Assembly (NCBI RefSeq): GCF_012932445.1
Contig: NZ_JAAIIJ010000023.1
Location: 1-64,000, forward strand
DNA: 64,000 nt
Origin: Bifidobacterium panos
GTDB lineage: Bacteria > Actinomycetota > Actinomycetes > Actinomycetales > Bifidobacteriaceae
Direction: 5' to 3'
Shown: positions 17,019 to 23,767 of the stretch, in pieces
Layout: each line of letters opens with the position of its first letter
Position numbering within the stretch: the first letter of the stretch is position 1
Translations under genes and position numbers: made by a program
The notes under the pieces: generated by a model
What the model saw: the letters and a program-made list of their open reading frames with translations, nothing else
Database searches by the model: none
What the model was told of the DNA's origin: nothing

Positions 17019-18451
17019 CAGGCTTCCTCCTCCTTGGTCGATTCGGTCGATTCGTCCGACTCGTTATCGCCGGAGTATGGCGCGCCCTGCGTCTCTTCCA
17101 ATGGCTCGCCATCTGATTCGCCGCCTGGCTCGACAGATGTATTATCAGGCGCGTCCGGCTGTTCAGCCTCAACCGTCTCGCTCTGCGCTTCGTCGGCGGC
17201 ATCGTCCTCGATTTCCTGCGCCAAACGGGCAAAGTAGGCCTGCAATTCCTCCGGACTGATCACCGCGGTCTCCTCAGCGGCCGTCTGCTCAGCGGCATCG
17301 TCGATATCAGCCGACTGTGCGGCATCGGCGGCTTCGGCGGCATCCGCAGCATCGGCAGCATCCGCCACCAGATTGCGCGAAGCCGGGTCGACAATCACCG
17401 GTTGCGAGGTCTCTTCATCAGCGGCGGCACTTTCAGCGATATTTTCGGTGGCGCTTTCGACGGCACTTTCAGCAGCACTTTCGGCGGCACGCCCGGCCGC
17501 ATGGCGACGCCGGCGCTTCGGCTTGGGGCCAAACAGCGAGGCGAACCCGCTCAAACTGCCCGCCAAAGCCTGGCCAACCGTCACCTTCCCGGCCTCGGCG
17601 GCGGAGTCGTCCGCCGGCTGAGCCTCCCCCCGCACAGCGGCACGCTTGCGGCGCCGGCTCGGCGGCATGGCGAACACGGAGGCAGTCAGCACCGCCGCGA
17701 CGGCCAACAACCCACCCACGAAATACATCGGCATGGCGAAGTCCGGCAGCACCTGGCGCGTCCATTCGAAGGACACATCGGAGTCCGTCGCCTTGCCCAA
17801 ATCGATAAAGACCACATCGGTCGAGTTCGTTTCCTGCGTCTCGATGCTCGCCTTGCCATTGCCGCACTGCACGGAACGCCACATATCGGAATCTTGGAAC
17901 GACACGCTGTCTTTGCTGCTGCTATCGCCTGTACTGCCGCTATCGCTATCGCCCGTATTGCCGCTATTGTTACCGCTATCACTATCACTGCGAGCGGCAA
18001 CCTTCTCAACAGACAGCGTCGTCCAATCGGAAAGCCCCGTCAGACGCGCGTAGGCGTCGTTCCCCAGCCATCCGGCAGCGTCCTTGGAAGCGGCGAGCGC
18101 CACACAGACCGTGTCGGAATGCTTCGCCTCCACGTCGACCTTCACATGGCTGTCCACCAGCCCTTCCACATTCGCGTCGGTGACGATGTACTGTTCGCCG
18201 GCAACCTGCGCTGTGGCGGTAATCACGCGACTGGGCTTCCATATAGTGGCGTTCAACGCTCCCAAAACAATCGCAGCCACCGCCAGCAATCCGAGGATCG
18301 GCGTCACCACCCCGCGCATTATTTTCGCGCGATGACGATTCTTGCGCTTAATCTCCGCAGATTCGGAATCCTGTTGCGCGGCATCGTCCCCATGTTCAGG
18401 GCGCTCGGCAATCATGGGTTCAGTTTCGTCGGTTTGATCTTCAAAACTCAT
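17018..18451 (-). CDS. Putative two-helix envelope protein with Asp/Glu/Ala-rich tail
   Basis: A 477-residue protein with a charged N-terminus, one membrane helix at about residues 47-68 (VTPILGLLAVAAIVLGAL) and a second at about 240-265 (MYFVGGLLAVAAVLTASVF). Between them is an extracytoplasmic region with a low-complexity Ser/Asp/Gly/Asn segment encoded by triplet-like DNA repeats at about 17918-17993. The last 180 residues are Ala/Glu/Asp-rich and probably disordered in the cytoplasm. I do not recognise a family. The ATG at 18451 (MSFEDQ) has AAGG upstream; it is divergent from the FKBP gene. Confidence 0.7.
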   Translation of the reverse strand: MSFEDQTDETEPMIAERPEHGDDAAQQDSESAEIKRKNRHRAKIMRGVVTPILGLLAVAAIVLGALNATIWKPSRVITATAQVAGEQYIVTDANVEGLVDSHVKVDVEAKHSDTVCVALAASKDAAGWLGNDAYARLTGLSDWTTLSVEKVAARSDSDSGNNSGNTGDSDSGSTGDSSSKDSVSFQDSDMWRSVQCGNGKASIETQETNSTDVVFIDLGKATDSDVSFEWTRQVLPDFAMPMYFVGGLLAVAAVLTASVFAMPPSRRRKRAAVRGEAQPADDSAAEAGKVTVGQALAGSLSGFASLFGPKPKRRRRHAAGRAAESAAESAVESATENIAESAAADEETSQPVIVDPASRNLVADAADAADAAEAADAAQSADIDDAAEQTAAEETAVISPEELQAYFARLAQEIEDDAADEAQSETVEAEQPDAPDNTSVEPGGESDGEPLEETQGAPYSGDNESDESTESTKEEEA

Positions 18452-18520
18452 AGCACGCCTTATTCTAACAACATCGTCCGAAAGCCGAAAAATCATGGTT
18501 CTCGGCTAGGGTGGTGTCTC

Positions 18521-19489
18521 ATGCGTACACATATCTTCTCTTCCACACTCCGTTCCCTCGCGGCCGTCGTTTGCGTGATGGCGATGGGATTTTCGCTTAC
18601 GGCCTGCTCGAACGGGTCGGATTCCAACAGCTCAAGTTCCGAAAGCTCGTCCTCCAACTCCTCGGTGAAGATGAATCAGATCGCCGGCGTCACCGCCACC
18701 GGCAAGCTCGGCGAGAAGCCGACGGTCAGCTTCAAAACGCCGATGACGGTGCAAAACAACACCTACGCCGTGTTGCAGGAGGGCGACGGCGACACCGTCG
18801 AGAAGGGCGACCGTGTGTGCGCCCAGGGCATCGCGATCAACGTCAAAGACGGCTCCGAGCTGATGAGCACATGGGAGGAGAACACGCTCGAATGTTCGAT
18901 TCTGTTGTCCGATTCCAATCTGGAGTCAATCGAGCCGTACACCGCGATCGTCGGGCAGAAGCTCAACACCTCCATCGCGTTTGGCATCAATGATTCCAAC
19001 AGCTCGGGCACCTCGTACATCCTGGTTTACACGCTGATCTCCAAGTCGAAGGATCTGACGCGCGCCACGGGCGAGGCGGTCGCGGACGTGCCGGAGAATC
19101 TGCCGAAGGTGACGTTGGGCGAGGACGGCAAGCCCTCCATCGATATGAACGGCCAGGGCTCGGTCGACGAGCAGATCACGCAGACGCTGATCAAGGGCGC
19201 GGGCGCGGAAATCACTGATTCCAGCACCGCCGTGGTGAAATACACCGGTTGGCTGACCGATGGCACGCAGTTCGATTCCTCGTGGGACCAGAACACGACA
19301 TTCGATGCCGATGTGTCGTCGTCCGGCCAGATCATCCAGGGGTGGAAGGATGGGCTGATCGGCCAGACGGTCGGCTCGCAGGTGCTGCTGGTGATTCCGC
19401 CTGATAAGGGGTATGGCGACACGGACAGCGGTTCGATTCCAGCGAATTCCACGCTGGTGTTCGTGGTTGATATTCTTGCCTCGTACTGA
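18521..19489 (+). CDS. FKBP-type peptidyl-prolyl isomerase lipoprotein
   Basis: A 322-residue lipoprotein with lipobox LTAC at about residues 24-27, followed by a Ser/Asn-rich linker. The C-terminal 95 residues form an FKBP domain: VVKYTGWLTDGTQFDSSW, GQIIQGWKDGLIGQTVGSQVLLVIPPDKGYGD, and VFVVDIL at the end. It would catalyse prolyl isomerisation and assist folding of secreted proteins outside the membrane. The middle region (about 50-220) resembles a degenerate second FKBP-like unit but lacks the key motifs. The start is the first ATG before the signal peptide. Confidence 0.9.
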   Translation: MRTHIFSSTLRSLAAVVCVMAMGFSLTACSNGSDSNSSSSESSSSNSSVKMNQIAGVTATGKLGEKPTVSFKTPMTVQNNTYAVLQEGDGDTVEKGDRVCAQGIAINVKDGSELMSTWEENTLECSILLSDSNLESIEPYTAIVGQKLNTSIAFGINDSNSSGTSYILVYTLISKSKDLTRATGEAVADVPENLPKVTLGEDGKPSIDMNGQGSVDEQITQTLIKGAGAEITDSSTAVVKYTGWLTDGTQFDSSWDQNTTFDADVSSSGQIIQGWKDGLIGQTVGSQVLLVIPPDKGYGDTDSGSIPANSTLVFVVDILASY

Positions 19490-19547
19490 GGCTACTGAGA
19501 CTACTGAATCTACCGATAGATAGACAGACAGACAGATAAGCAGATAC

Positions 19548-19581
19548 ATGGCGGCCGGCTATTTGCCCAGCCGCCATTTTT
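19548..19581. terminator. Bidirectional hairpin terminator with adjacent tetranucleotide repeat
   Basis: ATGGCGGC pairs with GCCGCCAT across a short loop and is followed by TTTTTATCACTTTT. It lies between the convergent FKBP and nucS genes. Just before it, 19515-19538 is a GATA/GACA tetranucleotide run. Confidence 0.8.
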
Positions 19582-19588
19582 ATCACTT

Positions 19589-20293
19589 TTAGAACAGGCG
19601 CAGGGCGTCGTCCTCGGTGCCTTTCATATCCTCATAGTCGAGCAGCAAGCAGCGAAAGCCCCGGTCCTCGGCGAGCACGCGGGCTTGCGCAGTGATGGTC
19701 TGCGCGGCGAAAATGCCGTGCACGGGCGCGAGCAGCGGGTCGCGGTTGAGCAGTTCGCAATAGCGGGTGAGCTGCTCAACGCCGTCGATGCCGCCGTGCC
19801 GCTTGATTTCAATGGCCACGTGCTCGCCGTTGGCGTCGATGGCCATGATGTCCACCGGGCCGATGGCCGTGGGATATTCGCGGCGCACCAGTTTCGCGCC
19901 CGCGCCGATGCGCTCGATCTGCTCGGCCAGGTAGTGCTGCAAGTGGTCTTCGACGCCGTCCTTGATCAGGCCCGGGTCGCTGCCCAAGTCGTAGGTTTCG
20001 TCGGAATAAATGTGCTGCAGGGTGACTTCCAACACGTCGGAACTTTTGTCCGCCGCCGCACGCAGCACCTTCTGCGGTGTGGGCGTATCGATGTCGTCGT
20101 CCGCGCCGGCGGGCGTGATGTCCTTGAGCGTGCAGGGCGCGGCCATCCAGTTGAGCGGCTTGTACGACCCCAGCTCGGAGAAAATCAGCAGACTGTTGTC
20201 GGCCTTGATGAGCAAGACTCGCTTGGCGAGCGGCAGGGAGGCGTTCAAGCGCCCGGAGTATTCGGCGGAGCAGTCGGCAACGATAATGCGCAT
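19589..20293 (-). CDS. nucS: Mismatch-specific endonuclease NucS (EndoMS)
   Basis: A 234-residue protein matching NucS/EndoMS throughout, beginning MRIIVADCSAEYSGRL. The C-terminal RecB-like nuclease core has GPVDIMAIDANGEHVAIEIKR (the Asp, Glu and Lys of the active site) and the QLTRYCELL helix. In actinobacteria that lack MutS/MutL, NucS with the sliding clamp carries out mismatch repair by cutting both strands at mismatches. It stands alone, convergent with the FKBP gene. Confidence 0.95.
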   Translation of the reverse strand: MRIIVADCSAEYSGRLNASLPLAKRVLLIKADNSLLIFSELGSYKPLNWMAAPCTLKDITPAGADDDIDTPTPQKVLRAAADKSSDVLEVTLQHIYSDETYDLGSDPGLIKDGVEDHLQHYLAEQIERIGAGAKLVRREYPTAIGPVDIMAIDANGEHVAIEIKRHGGIDGVEQLTRYCELLNRDPLLAPVHGIFAAQTITAQARVLAEDRGFRCLLLDYEDMKGTEDDALRLF

Positions 20294-20398
20294 AAGCCAC
20301 CACCCTAGCGCACCTCAAACACCGCGTCCACCGTCACACGGGTGCGAAGGCGGGCTTGCTCTATTGTCAACGTGGCAGAAGATGCCTCGGCAATTGCC

Positions 20399-20605
20399 GG
20401 TACAGATTGCAAAGTAGAAACGGTATAAATTGCAAAGTAAGGATGGTACAAATTGCAAACTAGAAATGGTACAGATTGTAAAGTAGGAACGGTATAAATC
20501 GCAAAGTAGGAACGGTACGATCTGCAAAGTAACGACGGTATAATTTGTAAAGTAGGAATGGTAAAATCTGTAAAGTAGAATCGGTACAGATTGTAAAGTA
20601 GCAAT
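20399..20605. repeat. Nine 23-bp tandem repeats upstream of the DUF4143 ATPase
   Basis: Nine units of exactly 23 bp, each starting GGTA and carrying the core TTGYAAAGTAG, run without gaps. Units diverge mainly at positions 5-9 and in the last five bases. There are no unique spacers, so it is not a CRISPR array. It ends 32 bp before the ATG at 20638 and is more A/T-rich than its surroundings, consistent with an operator array or a promoter region. Confidence 0.92.
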
Positions 20606-20637
20606 AGCACAACCCTTGCAATGAAAGGCCTTAGACC

Positions 20638-21798
20638 ATGTTGACGAGAACTCTGGCACAAGAGCTTGCGCTCTCCGCAAACGAGATGCCCGTCGTCACA
20701 CTGACGGGCCCTCGGCAGAGCGGGAAAAGCACCCTGGTCAAGAACTGCTTTCCCGACTATCAATACGTCTCAATGGAGAATCCGGACGTCTTCGCTGAAT
20801 TCAACGATGATCCCCGGTTCTTTCTGGAGCGATATTCCCAGCATGTCATCTTCGATGAGGCGCAAAGAACCCCGCAACTGTTCTCCTATCTTCAGGGCAT
20901 CGTGGATCAGCGCGGCACCAACGGGCAATTCATCCTGACCGGCTCGCAGAATTTCCTGCTGATGAAGACAATCTCGCAGACGCTGGCCGGCCGCGTCGCC
21001 GTCCGCTACCTCCTGCCGCTGGCCTATTCCGAGATCGACCACACACAGGCGGCCACCCCAATCGCCCAATGGCTGTTCAAGGGCGGATACCCGCGCCTTT
21101 ACGCCGGGAAGATTCGCACTAGCCGCTTCTACAAAGACTATTTCTCCACATACGTCGAGCGCGACGTGCGCGCGGAGCTAGGCGTGCGCAAAATCGCCGA
21201 TTTCGACAGATTCGTGCGCCGCTGCGCCATCCTGACCGGCGAGACGTTCAACGCGGCGAACTTCAGCCAGGAATGTGGCATCAGCCGCCAGACCGCGAAC
21301 GAATGGATGTCCATTCTGGAAGCCAGCTTCATCGCCTTCCGGCTGCTGCCCTACTACAAAAACTATGGCAAGCAGATCGCCAAAACGCCCAAGCTCTATT
21401 TCTATGACACGGGTCTGGCTTGCAACCTGATGGGGATGGAATCGGCTGAACAACTCCACAGCAGCCCGATGCGAGGCAACATTTTCGAGAACGCCGTCGT
21501 TGCGGAAATCGTCAAACAGTATTACATGAAAGGCGACACACCGCGTCTGTTCTATTGGCGCGACAACAAGGGCTTGGAGATCGACTTCATCATCGAGAAG
21601 GGGGGCGAGCCGCAATATGTCATCGAGGCCAAAGCCTCCACAACATATGATGCGCATGCGTGGAAGAACATCGACAAAATCGCCGACCAGATGGGCGTGG
21701 ATGCCGAGCATCGGATTGTGGTGTATGGCGGCGACGAGGCGTTTGAGACCCGCCACGGCAGGGTGATTGGGTTGCCGCAGTTGAGCGAGCTGGTGTGA
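20638..21798 (+). CDS. AAA ATPase with DUF4143 C-terminus
   Basis: A 386-residue protein. It has Walker A GPRQSGKST (residues 24-32), Walker B VIFDEAQR and a sensor-like LTGSQN. The C-terminal DUF4143 part contains a winged-helix-like segment (ECGISRQTANEWMSILEAS) and a nuclease-fold-like motif, EIDFII...VIEAKA. Members of this large family are abundant in anaerobes and their role is unsettled; links to DNA transactions and to toxin-antitoxin-like behaviour have been suggested but not settled. The gene is isolated, without a recognised partner, and is directly preceded by the 23-bp array. Confidence 0.9.
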   Translation: MLTRTLAQELALSANEMPVVTLTGPRQSGKSTLVKNCFPDYQYVSMENPDVFAEFNDDPRFFLERYSQHVIFDEAQRTPQLFSYLQGIVDQRGTNGQFILTGSQNFLLMKTISQTLAGRVAVRYLLPLAYSEIDHTQAATPIAQWLFKGGYPRLYAGKIRTSRFYKDYFSTYVERDVRAELGVRKIADFDRFVRRCAILTGETFNAANFSQECGISRQTANEWMSILEASFIAFRLLPYYKNYGKQIAKTPKLYFYDTGLACNLMGMESAEQLHSSPMRGNIFENAVVAEIVKQYYMKGDTPRLFYWRDNKGLEIDFIIEKGGEPQYVIEAKASTTYDAHAWKNIDKIADQMGVDAEHRIVVYGGDEAFETRHGRVIGLPQLSELV

Positions 21799-21847
21799 GG
21801 GGCTGGCTGGCGGCGCTGATGGCGCTGGGGGCGCTGGGGCGCTGGGT

Positions 21848-22612
21848 TCAGATGACTGCTAGGTGGTATTCGGCGGCGAGGGGGGCGACGTCGACGGTGC
21901 CGTATTGGTCGAGCAGGTCGAGCCAGCGTTGTTTGTTCACCTCGCCGAACCGCGCGGCGCGCTCTGTGTAAGCTTCGGCCGTCAGGAACTTGGGCGGGAT
22001 CGACTTGCTGTTGTATTTGTCGGCCACCATCACCGTCTCCTGCTCAAGGTTGACCGGGGCGTAATCCGCGGGCAGCAACGGCAGCCCCTGGCGAATCACG
22101 TCCTCGCGCGTGAGCCCCACGCCGGTGTGGTTGCGCGCGAATTGGGCGATCTCCTCCGCCACGCCCTGCTCAAGCAGGTATTCGTAGCCCAGCAGACCAT
22201 GCTTAATATATTGCGGGCCGTCGAACTCGAGCGGCTCGCCGTCGGAGCCGTCGTGCTTCAGGAGGCGATAGGTGCCGATATCGTGCAGCAGGCCGCCGAT
22301 GACGACGAGGCGCTCGTCGATCAGGCGCGGCGGAACTTTGCCGCCCGTCACGCCGTCCGTGGGGGGTACGGCGTGCAGGAGCTTTTCGCCATCACCGTTG
22401 TTCACCGACGAGGCGCGCCCGGCGAGTTCGGCGGCGTCCTTGGGCAATGTGCAGCGTCTCGTGAACAGCGCGTTCTGCCGCCGCGCCAACGTGCGCGCAA
22501 TCCGCGCCACAATCACGCAATGGAGGTGAATCAGCTCATACGCCGCATCGCTCGGTGCAATCCTGCGGTGCAACTCGTCAACCTGCTCAAGTGTGGGAAT
22601 ATATCCAGCCAT
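21848..22612 (-). CDS. HD-domain phosphohydrolase-like protein
   Basis: A 254-residue protein with an HD-type metal-binding core: histidines in the first helix (LIHLHCVIVARIARTLARR), the HD pair in GGLLHDIGTY, then HNxxHTG-like ARNHTGVGL. HD proteins act as phosphohydrolases on nucleotides or other phosphates; the substrate is unknown here. The start is placed at MAGYIP (22612); MGG three codons upstream (22621) is an alternative, and neither has a strong Shine-Dalgarno. Confidence 0.82.
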   Translation of the reverse strand: MAGYIPTLEQVDELHRRIAPSDAAYELIHLHCVIVARIARTLARRQNALFTRRCTLPKDAAELAGRASSVNNGDGEKLLHAVPPTDGVTGGKVPPRLIDERLVVIGGLLHDIGTYRLLKHDGSDGEPLEFDGPQYIKHGLLGYEYLLEQGVAEEIAQFARNHTGVGLTREDVIRQGLPLLPADYAPVNLEQETVMVADKYNSKSIPPKFLTAEAYTERAARFGEVNKQRWLDLLDQYGTVDVAPLAAEYHLAVI

Positions 22613-22690
22613 ACCGCCCATCTTAAGCACCACAATTCACACCGCTATCGTTTTTCCTTGAGTTTATATATTCTTCTTCGAGTTGCTGAA

Positions 22691-22760
22691 TCCCATGGCG
22701 CGGTGTGGCAAAACGGCTTAAAATAGCCAAACTGCCAAAATCGCACACCGCGTCATGGGG
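22691..22760. repeat. CCATGG palindromic element, copy 2
   Basis: Arms 22691-22707 (TCCCATGGCGCGGTGTG) and 22744-22760 are inverted repeats with two mismatches. They surround a core with AAAATAGCCAAA. The same arms and core occur at 7318-7407. Confidence 0.8.
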
Positions 22761-22814
22761 TGCACTGTACAAAGACAACGGGAAACACGTTAAATAGGCA
22801 ATGTACGTGTCTTG

Positions 22815-22891
22815 GGAGCGGATGTCGCCGTGTTCGACACCCTCCGGGCCGGTAGGCCAAGTCTTACGTCTCACACAGCGACATCCGCTCC
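22815..22891. repeat. R1 element, copy 2 (inverted hairpin)
   Basis: Arms of 19 bp (22815-22833 and 22873-22891, one mismatch) enclose the same 39-nt loop as the hairpins at 290 and 30364, in the opposite orientation. Stem bases differ from those copies in compensating pairs (GTTGC/GCAAC becomes GTCGC/GCGAC). Confidence 0.88.
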
Positions 22892-22901
22892 GAAAGTCGT
22901 C

Positions 22902-23021
22902 TATGTCTGTTTGGGGGTAACGCGTCTGTGTTCGCTTGAGAGTAGCGCGCGTTTATGTTCGTTGAGAATAACGCAATTATGTCCGCTTGGGGTAGCGCGT
23001 TTATTCCTGTTTGAGGGTGCG
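22902..23021. repeat. Five degenerate 22-27-bp tandem units overlapping the end of a gene
   Basis: Units follow the pattern TATGTYYGYTTGRGGGTARCGCGTT, with variation in length and sequence. The final unit runs into the last codons of the HTH gene that ends at 23001 on the minus strand. Confidence 0.65.
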
Positions 23022-23357
23022 GACTTCCTCTTCGAGTTCCTGGATGCGCAGAGCCTGGGCGGCGATGAGCTGGTCGCGCGGGTCGAAGGCCTTGCCCTGC
23101 GGCGCGGATAGGTCGGGAGACTGCTTCCAGCGGGCGAAGGCGCGCTCGATGCGCTTGTAGCCGACGATCTTGGGATCCAGGCCGGCCTCGCGGAACAGGG
23201 CCGCGGGCTTTTCGCCCTCCCGGTAGCGGCGCATGCACTCGACGCGGAACCAGTCCGCGTAGCGGATGCGCGAGGACGCGTCAATACTGTCCACCGCAGC
23301 CAACGACGACAAATACGCCCGCTGACCCGACGTGAAACTTTGCGGCTCAGGCATCAT
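23001..23357 (-). CDS. Small HTH protein, possibly transposase OrfA-like
   Basis: A 118-residue basic protein. Residues about 35-75 (WFRVECMRRYREGEKPAALFREAGL...GYKRIERAFARWK) resemble the helix-turn-helix of IS3-type OrfA and related site-specific DNA-binding proteins. A short coiled coil (LRIQELEEEVRTLKQE) ends it. No OrfB, integrase core or terminal inverted repeats are seen, so it is not an intact insertion sequence. It sits between the R1 and R2 repeats. The start at 23357 precedes a weak AGGG. Confidence 0.6.
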   Translation of the reverse strand: MMPEPQSFTSGQRAYLSSLAAVDSIDASSRIRYADWFRVECMRRYREGEKPAALFREAGLDPKIVGYKRIERAFARWKQSPDLSAPQGKAFDPRDQLIAAQALRIQELEEEVRTLKQE

Positions 23358-23390
23358 GCACCGTCCCTTTCAAACAATTCAGAATTACAG

Positions 23391-23500
23391 GCCCCCGCAG
23401 GCGGGGGCTGTCGCGCGAATGCGCGACTGGGGGTGGTCACGCCAGTCACGTGACCACGCCCGCACCACCCCCAGTCGGCCCTGCGGCCGACAGCCCCCGA
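23391..23500. repeat. R2 element, left copy (multi-hairpin, inverted)
   Basis: A string of stems: 23391-23408 (GCCCCCGC/GCGGGGGC), 23411-23426 (TCGCGC/GCGCGA), a long-range pair CTGGGGGTGGT (23427-23437) with ACCACCCCCAG (23464-23474), and 23475-23490 (TCGGCC/GGCCGA). CAGCCCCCG at 23491-23499 can also pair back to GGGGGCTG. The reverse complement of its left half closely matches the right half of the copy at 30206-30327, so the two are in opposite orientation. Confidence 0.85.
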
Positions 23501-23543
23501 CGTCTTATGCGACGCTCGCAACGCTATCGCTGCTCGCTGCCAC

Positions 23544-23564
23544 GAAGAGCCCACAGGGCTCTTC
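23544..23564. repeat. Small hairpin of the GCCC-GGGC type
   Basis: GAAGAGCCC-aca-GGGCTCTTC followed by GTCC. It is the same design as GAACAGCCC-act-GGGCTGTTC at 727-747 and 30691-30711, with the fourth base pair changed on both sides. Confidence 0.65.
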
Positions 23565-23611
23565 GTCCAGCGGGGCCAAGGGACGCAAAACCGGGATTGG
23601 GGGATATGAGG

Positions 23612-23657
23612 AAAGGCGGGGAACCGCGGGGCGTGAACCTCGCGGTCCCCCGCCTTT
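23612..23657 (-). terminator. Terminator-like hairpin after the large surface-protein gene
   Basis: AAAGGCGGGG plus ACCGCG pairs with CGCGGT plus CCCCGCCTTT around a 13-nt loop. It lies 110 bp past the stop of the adhesin-like gene on its strand. The T-run is short. Confidence 0.65.
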
Positions 23658-23767
23658 CGGGGCCGTCAACTGGCCAGCCGGGGGTCAGGCCCGATCCGGC
23701 GGCCGGGCGGTCAAGCCCGGCCTAGCCGGCGGGCCGGGGGGGTTGAGCCCGGCCGGCCAGGTCACGG

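Noticed and set aside
20399-20605. CRISPR array
   Set aside because: Units are contiguous 23-bp repeats without unique spacers, and no cas genes are present.
20305-20763. Minus-strand frames with Tyr/Leu/Cys-rich periodic peptide over the 23-bp array
   Set aside because: The periodicity is the DNA repeat itself read in shifting frames; there is no start context, and it overlaps the DUF4143 start.
23001-23357. An intact insertion sequence
   Set aside because: Only a small HTH protein is present; no catalytic transposase frame, terminal inverted repeats or target duplication was found.
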